Assembly: GCA_963662175.1 (NCBI GenBank)
Contig: OY759221.1
Coordinates: 24,849,027 to 24,913,026, forward strand
Direction: 5' to 3'
Length of the DNA: 64,000 nucleotides
From: Aradus depressus
Lineage: Eukaryota > Arthropoda > Insecta > Hemiptera > Aradidae
Part shown: positions 8,699-18,607 of the stretch, one piece after another
How the letters are laid out: each line of letters starts with the position of its first letter
How positions within the stretch are numbered: position 1 is the stretch's first letter
Translations under genes and position numbers: made by a program
Notes under the pieces: generated by a model
Database searches by the model: none
What the model was told of the DNA's origin: nothing
Seen by the model: only the letters and a program-made list of their open reading frames with translations

Positions 8699-9221
8699 CG
8701 AGGTGTGTTCAGAAAGTAAGGGGAGTTTTGTAATTTCGCGGGTTGTATTAGTCCGATGTTGGTAAACATGTCTGAAAAGTATCTGTACATTGTTAGCCAA
8801 ACCGGATGTTTAGTCTGCTGTCAGCTGTCAAAGAGGTTACATGTGTTTTGGTAGGACCAGCTATTATTTTTTTTTCTTTACAAAATGGATCAGAGAATTT
8901 GCATTAAATTTTGCTATAAGAACGGAATAAAGTGCAGCAAAGTAGAAATGTTAAATATTGCTATTGGTGAGTCTGGTATGAGTAAAACTAGGGTTTACGA
9001 GTGGTATTAAAGCTCGATAAGTGCGGTCAAATGTAAAGGTCATGCTCACTGCGTTTTTCGATTTTAACGGCATAGTGCACAATGAGTTCTTGCCACAAGG
9101 TCAAACGATCAATAAGGATTATTACATACTACTATTTTGAAGGGGATAACATTGATGTAGACGAATAAATAAAATTCTTTTCAAAAACCGGAAACTCGCG
9201 TTATTTTTCGAACACACCTCG
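8699..9221 (+). mobile_element. internally deleted mariner element with TA duplication
   Basis: 523 bp with inverted ends CGAGGTGTGTTC (8699-8710) and GAACACACCTCG (9210-9221), flanked by TA at 8697-8698 and 9222-9223. It retains the start of a transposase and a short later piece whose frame resembles the mariner catalytic segment (FFDFNGIVH, EFLPQGQT near 9050-9105). Most of the transposase between these is deleted, so it cannot move by itself. Confidence 0.9.
8885..9010 (+). pseudogene. mariner transposase N-terminus
   Basis: 41 codons starting MDQRICIKFCYKNGIKCSK and ending SKTRVYEWY before a TAA. This is the first helix-turn-helix of a Mos1/irritans-group mariner transposase, which normally spans about 345 residues. 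The frame stops where the internal deletion begins. Confidence 0.85.
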
Positions 9222-9277
9222 TATATACGAGATTCCACATTTTTCACAAAGATGTGATCTCATAAGAGGCTTTAGAA

Positions 9278-9857
9278 CATATGTGGGCAACAACCGGCCC
9301 GCTGTAAGATTTGGTCCGGCCCGCGAGACATTTTGAAAAACCCAATTTAAAAAGAAAATATATTACACTACTTACTCACACTCACTCCAAATTAGGAAGA
9401 TCGAGTAGGATGGGGTTTGTCGCTTGCTCCTGCGGAATCAAGTGAGCGAGCAAGGTGAGTGAGGAAAAATTCATGTCATCGCGTGTTTGTTTATGGTCAA
9501 TAAATTTGCGTATTTTTTTTTGTGTTTTAAATGTGCGTGTTTGCGGATGCGATCGTATTCATGTAAGTGTCTCATTGGTTTCGGTGTCGCTACTTAACTT
9601 TCGTAGTTTGTAATAATTCCAAATTTCACGATTTAATTATAATATTGTACCTATTTTTTTTCATTTCATTTTGTTATTTTACTAAATTGTATTATAATAA
9701 CATTGTCTTATTATTTCATGTCTGATATCTATCGGTAAAAATTATGAACACTACTTTAAAGTCCGACGTTATTTTATTTTGAACCATCTACGCGGCCCGC
9801 GAACGTATTTGCACACTAAAGTTTGGCCCGCAACATGTCAAAGGTTGCCCATACATG
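9278..9857. mobile_element. non-autonomous hAT element with 8-bp target-site duplication
   Basis: 580 bp. CTTTAGAA at 9270-9277 is repeated at 9858-9865. The ends are imperfect inverted repeats (CATATGTGGGCAACAACCGG against the inverse of GGTTGCCCATACATG), with subterminal CGGCCCGC boxes near both ends, a common hAT pattern. No transposase frame remains. It lies 50 bp from the mariner. Confidence 0.85.
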
Positions 9858-9865
9858 CTTTAGAA

Positions 9866-10189
9866 GATTGGACTATGGGAGCATTTGTTAAGCAAACTGG
9901 GAGACCGGCCCTGACCAGGTAACAAGGTAAGATGCTAAGGTCCCTAGGTGCAAAGCACTAGCTTACGAATATATTTATGACGTTAATGTGATATATGTTG
10001 GGGTTTGGTTTGATCTACCTCAGACCTCCACACATGGAAAATAAACTCCATTGCGGGTAACGTGACACTAACGGAAAGTTCATACCTGTTCTGCAAAAAT
10101 GAGTCCTTTTCAAAAAAAAAAAAAAAATGCAAGAAATGCACTTATAATTTTCTACTTGCTAAATTATAGTATTGCATTATTAATGCTAT
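9866..10189. other. unassigned DNA
   Basis: A 15-base A run lies near 10113-10127. No frame or shared repeat was recognised. Confidence 0.4.
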
Positions 10190-10313
10190 AAGACCGTGAC
10201 CAGCTCACTTATTTACCTACAAGACCGTGGCTAGCTTACTTATTGACCTACAAGACCGTGACTAGCTCACTTATTGACCTACAAGACCGTGACTAGCTCA
10301 CTTATTGACTTAC
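10190..10313 (+). repeat. 31-bp tandem repeat, 4 copies
   Basis: Unit AAGACCGTGACTAGCTCACT plus TATTGACCTAC, starting at 10190, 10221, 10252 and 10283; the later copies are nearly identical. Confidence 0.92.
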
Positions 10314-10359
10314 ATTTTATTTACTAATTGGCAGAAGACTCTGGTTAAGACAACTATCG

Positions 10360-10400
10360 ATTTTTAGCATGTCGATTGGTTTTAGAAGGAGATTGCCGGT

Positions 10401-10433
<33 letters not shown>

Positions 10434-10434
10434 G
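10360..10434 (+). mobile_element. Rep-A 3' tip ending in a poly-G run
   Basis: GTCGATTGGTTTTAGAAGGA and GATTGCCGGTGATT are Rep-A 3' boxes. They run into ten T and then 22 G (10413-10434). Just downstream AGAGATTGGGGTTGTTA is duplicated near 10446 and 10470. Confidence 0.6.
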
Positions 10435-10734
10435 TAGATGGGTAGAGATTGGGGTTGTTATGTGGGAGAGATTGGGGTTGTTACGTGGAGAGACTATATA
10501 AGAAAGTAATATGGATTGAAATTGTCGGAAATTGGGTACTGACGTATAAATCCGTTTTCTGGATTTCTGAGGTTCTTGTAGAGATATTTGTGATCCCCTG
10601 GTCAGAAGAAGATGATACGAAATTCTAGAAGAGAAGTAAGGTAACTTCGGTGTTCTTTATTGAAAGTCAATTCGCGGAGGAACAAATGCATTGGTGATGC
10701 TAAGGTGAATAGGACTCACCTAGTGAGAATTACA

Positions 10735-10955
10735 TGAAATGAGTGGAAAAGGAGGAAAACTTGGTAAGAACTCAAAAATCCCAATAACTTCCGATGTAAT
10801 GAATGTATCGATACAAAATTTAATATGAGGATTTAGGAGCCCCTATGTGAGTCTGCTGTGGAATATTAGCACAAACGGTCGACTGGTTTTGAAGGGGGAA
10901 CGAAAAGTTAGTGGAATACTTCCTTCTGGGGAAGTACATTGCCATTCTTAAAATG
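10735..10955 (+). mobile_element. Rep-A 3' half
   Basis: CTTCCGATGTAATGAATG, ACAAAATTTAATATGAGG, GGTCGACTGGTTTTGAAGG and the terminal CTGGGGAAGTACATTGCC. Confidence 0.85.
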
Positions 10956-11339
10956 TACCCATAATTTACAACCTCCACAATATATATATATTATTATATA
11001 TGTATATTTCATCCGCTTGGGTTGTAATTCTTCCTTGATTAATTAATTAATCCTGTTTTTAAAAATTGTTAGCCTGGAGTAAAACAACTTTTAGTAAATT
11101 GTTTACACTCCGTTGTTTAAATTTTAAACACTCAAAAGTTTCCAGGCTCAGTTTCCAAGAAATTTGTTTTTAGTAATAATAAAGGCATATCAATTTACTT
11201 CATTGGTGACGAAGGTAAAAGTCGGAAATTAATACAAAGATAAGATACCTTTGAAAAAATGTTGTTTTTTTTGTTAATTTCCGTCGTAAAAATTGTAGTC
11301 GATACTATCTTATAAGAGGGTTTGAAGTTGGAGAAATGA

Positions 11340-11545
11340 ATTATTTCTTTTTTCTTCTCCAGCTATATGATGTATAGGTGAAGTTATGAAATTGGTCAAA
11401 AATTCAACGGAATTTCATTTTTTCCGGCTTCCAGATTCCCAATTTGAAAAAAGAAATGTCTGTCTGTGAACACGATAACTCCCGATAGAATGAATGGAAC
11501 ACCAAATTATATATGTGAATCCACAATCCTCTACCGACGACTCTT
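11340..11545 (+). mobile_element. Rep-A 5' part
   Basis: Starts at a diverged stem-loop (CTCCAGCTATATGATGTATA), continues with GAACACGATAACTCCCGATA and ends near ATCCTCTACCGACGAC where the Harbinger fragment begins. Confidence 0.8.
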
Positions 11546-11557
11546 TGTTGTTTTGCA

Positions 11558-11690
11558 GTGTTGAAGGAGTCTTTAAATAATAAGAAGAAAAGAGTGTGGC
11601 TCAGGAATCATTTGAAGAAGCGACCGACCCATGGTCATCGTAACCTACTTCGCGAACTGAGCTTGGACCTGCACTTTATCAAAATTTCCA
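11558..11690 (+). pseudogene. Harbinger transposase N-terminal relic
   Basis: Residues 4-35 of the frame (ESLNNKKKRVWLRNHLKK, then RPTHGHRNLLRELS) fit the basic N-terminal block of PIF/Harbinger transposases (R-rich, W, P-type repeat, LLREL). The frame then runs into the TACTACACG array, so the catalytic DDE domain is absent. Confidence 0.55.
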
Positions 11691-11975
11691 CACACTTTAC
11701 TACACGTTTTTACTACACTTTACTGCACGTTTTACTACACGTTTTACTACACGTTTTTTACTACACGTTTTACTACACTTTTTTTATACGTCTTTACTAC
11801 ACGTTTTTACTTACTACACGTTTTTATTACACGTGTAGTAAAACGTGTAGTAAACGTGTAGTAGTAGTAAAAATGTGTAGTAAAGTGTAGTAAACACGTG
11901 TAGTAAAATGTGTAGTAACAACGTGTAGTGTAGTTAACGTGTAGTAAAAGTTGTAGTAAACGTGTAGTAAAACGT
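11691..11975. repeat. inverted pair of TACTACACG simple-repeat arrays
   Basis: About 142 bp of variable TACTACACGTTTT units (11691-11832) followed directly by about 143 bp of the inverse, centred on TACACGTGTA (11828-11837). Unit length varies by a few bases. It makes a large imperfect palindrome and explains the low-complexity frames on both strands. Confidence 0.9.
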
Positions 11976-12163
11976 CTCATGCTACAAAATATTGACAGGT
12001 CCGCAAACATTTTCTAAACTTTCAGAAAACTTTTGAACGCCTCACAAAATATTGAATTCCCCTTTTTTTGCACAATATTTGTCCTCACACTCTCAATATT
12101 TGTGCACAAAACCGACATCTTCAAATTTTTGAGCGAAATTTTTGCCAGTGTGAGAGCCCCTTA

Positions 12164-12827
12164 AGATAGCATAATTTCTGCGTGGCTCACAAAGGTCTTT
12201 TGTTAAAAGTTCCCATGAAACGTGGAAACCCGTTGGATTTATACTATAGACGCGCGCTGCTACGTCTTTTTGAAGTCACGTAATCTAGTCCTAGAGGAAG
12301 ACGTAACTTAATGATCTACCTTAATGTTGTGGAATGTATGTGACAATTACTTTTAAAGTGAGGAAGTCAATACCAAAAGAGGTGTTAATGGACGCATTGG
12401 GTTCCATATCTGATCGACTACCAAAATTGGGTAGACCACCAAAATGAGACAATTTGAAAGATGGAGCGACTTCCTTGGAGCTTGGATGCTGTGTGGGGTC
12501 TTGTTTACCCCGGGGTGGAGTCTGGTCTGGGGAGAGAATTGTTTCAAATGAGATGGCAAGACCGAGCGTCAATGAGCTCCATATAATTTCAGAACACGTA
12601 TCTTCTGATAGACCGTAGCTGTTGGGGATTCCAGGGAACCAAGACAGTCTCAGGTAACAGGTTATTGGATAGTGCCTAAAGTGAATCTTTGAGAACCAGA
12701 GCTAAGTGTTACACTTAGTGCAACTGAAAAAGGGATTCTATTACTTCCTCAATCCATTCAAGGATATTTCCCTTTAAATTGTTCAATTGAAAATAAATTG
12801 AATAAATTGTTTTATATATATATCATT
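12164..12827. other. unassigned, moderately GC-rich DNA
   Basis: A minus-strand frame of 83 codons (12321-12572) reads through GGLPNFGSRSDMEPN but matches no family I know. No repeat shared elsewhere in the window was found, so this is one of the better places to look for host sequence. Confidence 0.35.
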
Positions 12828-13200
12828 GGCTATGTACTTCCACAGCACGAATTAATCAGATGAGTTTTCGCTCTCCCTCCAATGTTAATCGACTGTTTGA
12901 GCTAAAACTCAATATTTAACTTACATAGTGATTTCTGAATCCTCATACTAAATTTAGTGTCGATAACATCGGAAAGTGATTGGGATTTTTGAGTTGGCCC
13001 CCTCCCCTTCGACTGATGTTGTTCTTGAAGGGTTTTGAATTTACATATGAGATTCTATGTCAATAAATTCGTTACGAGTTTGTGTGTTAAGCCTCTCCCC
13101 TAATACGTTCCTTCCCTTCGGTCAATTTGGCTGAAAAAAAACAATAGGTTTCGTCCCTAGAGGGTTTTGGATACACGGATACACATATAAAGTTGATTTT
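12828..13200 (-). mobile_element. Rep-A, most of the element
   Basis: Starts at the 3' end (ATGTACTTCCACAGCACGAA), passes TTCGCTCTCCCTCC, CATAGTGATTTCTGAATCCT, two diverged internal units, and stops near GGATACACATATAAAG. The frame at 13087-13302 is a by-product. Confidence 0.85.
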
Positions 13201-13334
13201 TTCCAGTGGTATATATTTTTTTCTTTTTTGAAAATATTTAGAGACATTTCCAATTTCATTCTTCTGAGAAGAATTGTTCATAGTGACCAGAATAATGGAC
13301 ATGGAAGTGGTTTTTTTACATGCTATGCACAGAG

Positions 13335-13480
13335 AAAACTATATTCTTGCAGCAAGAAGATATCATCTTCACATTATCTTCTTACAGCAAGAAGTAAGTC
13401 TTCTTCTGGCAAGAAGACAATCTTCTTGCTGCAAGAAGTATTCACTCTTGCCGCAAGAAAATGCCTTGTTGCTGCAAGTA
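13335..13480. repeat. cluster of CTTCTTGC/GCAAGAAG palindromic units
   Basis: At least seven partly overlapping GCAAGAAG or CTTCTTGC/CTTCTTAC motifs alternate in both orientations over about 145 bp, for example CTTCTTGCTGCAAGAAG near 13421. Spacing is irregular, so it is a diverged tandem of a palindrome rather than a clean microsatellite. Confidence 0.7.
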
Positions 13481-13764
13481 CACGATTTTTTAGAGTACAT
13501 ATATATATTTTTTAATCAATACAATTCAACTCTAAATTTTTCATTAGCAGATTTTAAAGAAGAAAATATAAGTTGATCTATAGTTTTGGAGTTAAACGCT
13601 ATTACAGATACAACTATAAATTTTTTTTAAAAATTTGAAATGAACGTTAATATTTTACTAAATTTGGTGTCATTGAAATGGAGAAATTCATTATTTCAGA
13701 AATATTTTTAATTTTATCAAAAGGAATAAGTAGATAAGTTTACATACTTCGCTACTGATTATTA

Positions 13765-14074
13765 TAGGTTAGGTCAGGTTTTATATCGCCTACTACAGAG
13801 CGCTCTTTCGTCACTCTGCTGGACATGAGCCCTACTGTGGGAGTCCTAAATTTTGTCTACCCTAAATTTTTATTCACCTAGGGCAGGGGTCTTTAACGAG
13901 TACCTGATATCGTACAGACTCGGGACCATCGCTTAACGTCCCATCCGAAGGATGGCATGCTTAAGTTTATTTTACCTCCCAGATAAAATAAAGTAAGGAC
14001 CTCGGTCGTGTTTCGAACCCACTATCTTGAGCTCGGAAGGCAAGCACCCATACCACTGAGCTACCGGCGCCCTC
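13765..14074 (-). mobile_element. SINE-1, near full length, with target-site duplication
   Basis: Reverse copy from its 3' tail (AGGTTAGGTCAGG) to the head (GCTACCGGCGCC). ACTGATTATTATA at 13754-13766 and ACTAATTATTATA at about 14076-14088 are a 13-base duplication with one mismatch. The B box is GGGTTCGAAAC with damage. Confidence 0.9.
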
Positions 14075-14088
14075 ACTAATTATTATAT

Positions 14089-14507
14089 ATAAGATTGTTG
14101 CTTACTTCAACACCTTTGTAACGAGGTGAGCCTTCATTCTTGAAATAATCAATTTAGTTATATTAAAATTACATCTCACCCAAAAACGCTACTTAATATC
14201 TTATTAATTACATTCCTGTAAAGCTGCTTTAATTAAAGTCTAGATCCCTTTGTCTTTGCACAAGACGCTTTCATCGCCTCTTCCAGAGAAGAAACCTTAC
14301 AACTTCTTTATTGTCCCTTACCAATTTTCTATTATCTACAACATACAATAAGGTGACAATTTTCCAAGATAACTCTTTTTTATTATAACCATAACTTTCA
14401 CTTTCATTTATGTATTTCTTTTCTTTACAACAGTTTTATTGTTATCATAAACCTACAGCTTCGCCCCTCTAGACTTCCCGCACGCAAGCACTTGTATATT
14501 CCTATGG
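14089..14507. other. unassigned AT-rich DNA
   Basis: No shared repeat or convincing frame. It reads like unique sequence. Confidence 0.4.
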
Positions 14508-14625
14508 TATGAAAAAAGTCGGTAAATCATTAACAAGGTACTTCCCTAGAAATAATTAATAAACTAAGTTTTCTCTCTCCCTCTAATCTCAATTGACCTT
14601 TTGGACTAAATATGATTCTTAACAT
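14508..14625 (-). mobile_element. Rep-A 3' tip
   Basis: GTCGGTAAATCATTAACAAG, GTACTTCCCTAG, then TTTTCTCTCTCCCTCTAATC and CTTTTGGACTAAATATG. Confidence 0.75.
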
Positions 14626-14639
14626 TTCTGCCTTCACAC

Positions 14640-15033
14640 GCCATTTTTAAGGGAGTGCTGGTGATGACCGGATTCTCCCCTCACGCCTCTGTCCTTTCGA
14701 CGCACCGTCTCCTGGTCTTCCTCCACTGCTGGACAGTGCATGGTTGGGCAGTGTGCGGGAGTACTACTGGTGCTGTCATCGTGGAGTTTCTTATATATTT
14801 TTTATTATTTTATTTATTTTTTTTTGTTCTATCTCTTTAATTTCTGCTTTCTGTTTATTCATCTACCATTGATTTATTTCGTGTTGTATCTATTTATTTT
14901 TGTATATGTTTGCTACTATTTTGTATTATTCATTAATTTATCATGTCTTCTTATAGTCATCACTTCTGCTCATTGTTATTGTTTTTATACAGATTGTAAA
15001 ATAAATAAAAGTAAAAAAAAAAAAAAAAAAACA
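14640..15033 (+). other. possible retroposon 3' end: GC-rich block, T-rich block, poly-A
   Basis: About 150 bp of GC-rich sequence (14650-14800) is followed by a T-rich stretch, then AAATAAATAAAAGT and 19 A at 15013-15031. This layout resembles the 3' UTR of a LINE or a retrocopy. Similar GC-rich then T-rich blocks occur near 26110, 44620 and 56924, but I cannot align them convincingly. Frames of 61 and 137 codons here are compositional. Confidence 0.3.
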
Positions 15034-15140
15034 TTTCTGCAGAGATATTGTGATACACTAATAAAAAATATAAAGAGAAACGTATGTTTTTTGAAAAAAT
15101 ATTGTCTATTTCACAAAAATATAAAATATATGGGAAGTAG

Positions 15141-15485
15141 AGGGCGCCGGTAGCTCAGTGGTATGCGTGCTTGACTTCTGAGCTCAAGAACGTGGGTTCG
15201 TAACCCGACCGAGGCCCTTAGTTTTTTTTTTATCTGGGAGGTAAAATAAACTTAAGCACGCCGTCCTTCGGATGGGACGTTAAGCTATGGTCCCGAGCCT
15301 GTACGATGTCAGGTACTCGTTAAAGACCCCTACCCTAATGTGAATGAAAATTTAGGGTAGGCAAAATTTAGGACTCCCACAGTAGAATCGGGTTCATGTC
15401 CACCAGAGTAACGAAAGAGCGCTCTGGTAGCAGGTGATATGACCTCGTAGTTAAAGCCCGGGCATGAGTCATAAAACCTAACCTA
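15141..15485 (+). mobile_element. SINE-1, full length
   Basis: 345 bp from GGCGCCGGTAGCTCAGTGG through the B box GGGTTCGTAACCC to ATAAAACCTAACCT. GGGAAGTA just left (15132-15139) recurs just right (15489-15496) as a probable duplication. Confidence 0.92.
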
Positions 15486-15584
15486 TACGGGAAGTACCTA
15501 CTTTCGGTATTGCTACCATCTTCAACCACGACTTAACAAATACCGTATTTAAGTAAGTATTTCCATATATTTTATGGAATATTG

Positions 15585-15876
15585 ATTCAAAATTCCCTAA
15601 ATAATGTTACGACACGAAATTTTATGTGAGTTTTCAGCCAAATTAGCCAATGGGAAAAGGGATTAGAGGGGGGGGGGGGATTTATCACAATAATTTTTTA
15701 TATTTAAATTCAAAGCCGTATAAGGATGAAACTCAAAAACCCTGGGATTGTATCGACACAAAATTTAATATGAAGTTATGTAAGCCAAGTATTGATTTCT
15801 TAATAATTGAGAGCGAAAAATGTTAGGATTAATTCGTACTGGTGTACTCTGCCGGTGATCCACCAACGACTATTTT
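15585..15876 (+). mobile_element. Rep-A, internally deleted
   Basis: CGACACGAAATTTTATGTGA, AAATTAGCCAATGGG with a 12-G run at 15668-15679, then ATCGACACAAAATTTAATATG and GTACTCTGCCGGTGATCCACC. Confidence 0.8.
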
Positions 15877-16219
15877 GATATTATTTTGTCTCCCCATGAT
15901 GCTGAAGTTAACTTACTGCGTTACAAAACAACAAACAAACGCTTTATGAATGAATGAATTTTGGAACAATGCTGTGACTGAGAACTACGCTTCGCTTCAT
16001 AGTTGCCTACGAACTTCTCCAATACAAATTTCATGACACATATTTAAAGTCTCTGCATGAGTTGATAGTTCCTTATTAGAAAAACTGTGTCTGTATTTTG
16101 ATCATAGAATTCTTTGTTTGGGCTTCATGCGTGCCGCCATGACAATACGTCTTCCGGTTTTCTCTTCCTTATTTCTTAATTTCCGTCCCTTTGTTCAACA
16201 TTGTGTAGTCAATATTTTT
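15877..16219. other. unassigned DNA between two Rep-A copies
   Basis: No recognisable frame or repeat. Confidence 0.4.
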
Positions 16220-16800
16220 ATTTTACTTCCCCCAGCTGTATGGAAATTAAGTTATCGGTCAGAAATTCGAAGTTAAGTTTTCACTGAAATTTTATTTTGT
16301 TTTCCGAGAACCTGATACTAAAATTGAGAAAACAATTTCTGTCTACGTGTCAGTCTGTGAACACGATAACTCCCGATAGAAGGAATTTATAGACATGAAA
16401 TTTTACATGTGTTTCCAGAACCCCCCATTAAGACGACACTTCTTGATTATCGGCCAAAGGGAATGGGGGAGAGATTAGGGGGAGGCTTAAAGCAAAAACT
16501 CTAATAATTTAATACGTAAATTCAAAACCACATGAAGACAACACACATCAATTTTCTGCGGAATCTGCCGAAGGGAGGGAACTCAAAAACTCTAATAACT
16601 GTTGCTGTGATGAGTGTACTGAACGTTAACCCAAATGGTCGACTGATTCTGGAGGGGCAGCGAAAAAATTATAGAATAATTCGTTCTGGGGAAGTACATT
16701 GTAAGTGATTTACCAACGACTTTTATATTATGTAATCTGTCAAGAATTCTGACTTCTTAACGGCATTTCATGTCTTCCGACTCGTGATTACACAAATGAA
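16220..16800 (+). mobile_element. Rep-A, near full length (to 16728) plus a second 5' fragment
   Basis: From the 5' stem (ACTTCCCCCAGCTGTATGG) through GAACACGATAACTCCCGATA, two internal units, and the 3' end CTGGGGAAGTACATTGTAAG with GATTTACCAACGAC. Bases 16730-16800 resemble a second 5' part (TAATCTGTCAAGAATTCTGA, TCATGTCTTCCGAC), so two copies may be head to tail. Confidence 0.85.
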
Positions 16801-16814
16801 AAAATAAAAAAAGT

Positions 16815-17069
16815 TGGGGAAACCCCGACAATGTACTTCCCCAGCACGAATTAATCTATTATTTTTTCGCTCCCCCTGAAAACCAACCTGAATCCTCACG
16901 TTAAATTGAGTGCCGATACATTCATTACATCGGCAATAATAACGTTTTTAAATTGAATCCGCTTTGGATCCCCTTTTCCCTTCCCTCGATTTCGCTTAAA
17001 ATTAGTATGTTTCGTCCTTATGGGGTTTTGAATACACATATGAAATTTCGTTCTAACGCTCTGACATGT
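16815..17069 (-). mobile_element. Rep-A 3' part, target of the hAT insertion
   Basis: ATGTACTTCCCCAGCACGAA, TTCGCTCCCCCTGAA, CATTCATTACATCGGCAATA and a CCTTATGGGGTTTTGAATAC box. It ends at the hAT target site GATATGTG. Confidence 0.85.
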
Positions 17070-17077
17070 GATATGTG

Positions 17078-17662
17078 CAGGCCCGGATTTAGAAATTTGC
17101 CGCCCCTAGGCAGTTGCGGAAATTGTCACGTCTCGATTTTCGGATGGCAAACTCATCGATAATGGAATCAAAATCTAAAGACATAAGCAAATCTGACTTT
17201 ATAGTTAACAAAGCGAGTGCGTTTAATCGTTCTGCAACCAGTTTTGATCTCAAGTAATTTTTCACTCGCCGCAGTACGGAAAATGATCGTTCAGCGCTAA
17301 AATTTGATACGGGTGTGCAAACGAGCATTCGGTACGCTATATCAACATTCGGAAAAACTGTGTGGAGCTCATTGCTTCTTAGTAATTTGAGCAGATCCAT
17401 AGGAGAATTGTTTTCCATATTCTTTTTGACGCAATAACTTTTAAATAAAATCATTTCATTTGCGAACGATGCTTCGATATATTGATCGTAGAAATTTATG
17501 AATTGAGCAGATTTTTCACGAATTTCTTATTCATGCGTGCCAAAGAAATAGGCGAGAAATTCAATTACCACGAATATAACAAGTTTTCAAAGTTTCCGCC
17601 AAAATATGCCGCCCTTCAATTCTTCAACTGCCTACTCTGCCTGCATGGTAAATCCGGGCCTG
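17078..17662 (-). mobile_element. hAT element, 585 bp, with 8-bp target-site duplication
   Basis: GATATGTG at 17070-17077 is repeated exactly at 17663-17670. The terminal inverted repeats are CAGGCCCGGATTTA (17078) and TAAATCCGGGCCTG (ending 17662). It retains only the 3' end of a transposase gene on the minus strand and is therefore a deletion derivative. Confidence 0.95.
17089..17454 (-). pseudogene. hAT transposase C-terminal dimerisation domain
   Basis: 121 codons. MILFKSYCVKKNMENNS, then LLKLLRSNELHTVFPNV, then TPVSNFSAERSFSVLRRVK and RLNALALLTI match the hAT C-terminal dimerisation region (the SxxxERxFS..... .. R L . .L motif) seen in zinc-finger MYM-type-1-like transposases. A full protein would be about 600-800 residues, so roughly four fifths is missing. 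The upstream Met is just the first in the surviving frame. No stop or frameshift interrupts the domain itself, which suggests a fairly recent insertion. Confidence 0.88.
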
Positions 17663-17714
17663 GATATGTGTTCAGTCTTTTGAATTCTTCTCTAACAAAA
17701 TTCCCCATTTGAAG

Positions 17715-17770
17715 GTGTCAGCTTGACTGACGAAACTAGTTGTGGTTTAATAAATGTTGGACTGATACAT
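17715..17770 (+). mobile_element. FB-2 relic
   Basis: GAAACTAGTTGTGGTTTAAT followed by ATGTTGGACTGA matches the right arm of FB-2 (50893-50935). Only the downstream half of the hammerhead-like motif is preserved. Confidence 0.65.
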
Positions 17771-17781
17771 CTTATTACTTA

Positions 17782-18406
17782 TTTATGAAATTTCATGTCA
17801 ATACGTTCAATACAACGGCAGTTATGATTATGTTTTTGGGTTAAGCCCCCCTCCACCCCCCCCCCCCTTCTCATTAACCAATTTGGCTCAAAATTAATAG
17901 ATATCATCCATATGGGGGGTCTGGACAGATATATAAAATTATGTGTCGATATAATCATTCTATCGGGGAGGGCGCCAGTAGCTCAGTGGTATGCGTGCTT
18001 GTCTTCTTAGCTCAAGAACGTGGATTCGAAACCCAACCCGAAGCCCTTAGTTTATTTTATCTGGGAGGTAAAATAAACTGAAGCACGCCGTCCTCTAGAT
18101 GGGACGTTAAGCTATGGTCCCGAGCCTGTACGATGTCAGGAGACTCGTTAAAGACCCCTAACCTAGGTGAATAAAAATTTAGGGTAGGCAAAATTTAGGA
18201 CTCCCACAGTAGAGTCGGGCTCTTGTCCACCAGAGTGACGCTCTGGTAGTAGGCGATATGACCTCGTAGTTAAAGCCCGGGCATGAGTTATCGTGTTCAC
18301 AAACACACACACACACAGAAATATATATTTTTTGGTTCTGGTGAAGACTGAACTTGCAATTTCTGAACGTTTACTTCACGTATATTGTTCGTATAGCTAG
18401 GAAAGT
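17782..18406 (-). mobile_element. Rep-A 5' two-thirds, split by SINE-1
   Basis: Left part 17782-17970 (TTTCATGTCAATACG, GGTTAAGCCCCCC, CATTCTATCGGG) and right part 18289-18406 (TTATCGTGTTCACAAACACA, CGTATAGCTAGGAAAGTA). The SINE-1 copy sits inside the otherwise continuous string TATCGGGAGTTATCG. Confidence 0.85.
17971..18288 (+). mobile_element. SINE-1 nested in Rep-A
   Basis: GGCGCCAGTAGCTCAGTGG to GGGCATGAGT. The B box is GGATTCGAAACCC. The AACCT/AACTA tail is missing and GAG is found at both junctions. There is a small deletion near the GACGAAAGAGC box. Confidence 0.9.
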
Positions 18407-18607
18407 AAAAATTCAGCCAAATCGCCCGGAGAGAAGAGGAAAGAGAGGAGGGCTTATTATAACTCTCATAACTGGTCATATAATACATTTATCGACATGA
18501 AATTTTGACTTAAAACCCCCTATAAAGATGAAATGTGGTTCTGGAGGGCAGCGAAAACTAGATTAAGTCATACTGGGGAAGAACATTGACGGTGATGTAC
18601 CGTTGTA
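18407..18607 (+). mobile_element. Rep-A, internally deleted
   Basis: CAGCCAAATCGCCCGGAGAG, ATCGACATGAAATTTTGAC, then a jump to GGAGGGCAGCGAAAACTAG and GGGGAAGAACATTGACGG. Confidence 0.75.

Larger units (their letters stand above)
11546..12163 (+). mobile_element. PIF/Harbinger fragment, invaded by a repeat array
   Basis: A transposase N-terminal piece at the left and an end reading CCAGTGTGAGAGCCCC at about 12148-12163. The inverse of that end, GGGGCTCTCACACTGG, looks like a Harbinger-type terminus. The matching left terminus was not found. The middle is filled by the inverted TACTACACG array. Confidence 0.5.

Noticed and set aside
11558..11890. 110-codon ORF as a real protein
   Set aside because: Only the first ~40 codons resemble a Harbinger N-terminus. 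The rest translates the TACTACACG array.
14740..15153. 137-codon hydrophobic ORF as a membrane protein
   Set aside because: Phe/Leu/Tyr richness comes from a T-rich tract ending in poly-A, and the C-terminal part reads through the poly-A run.
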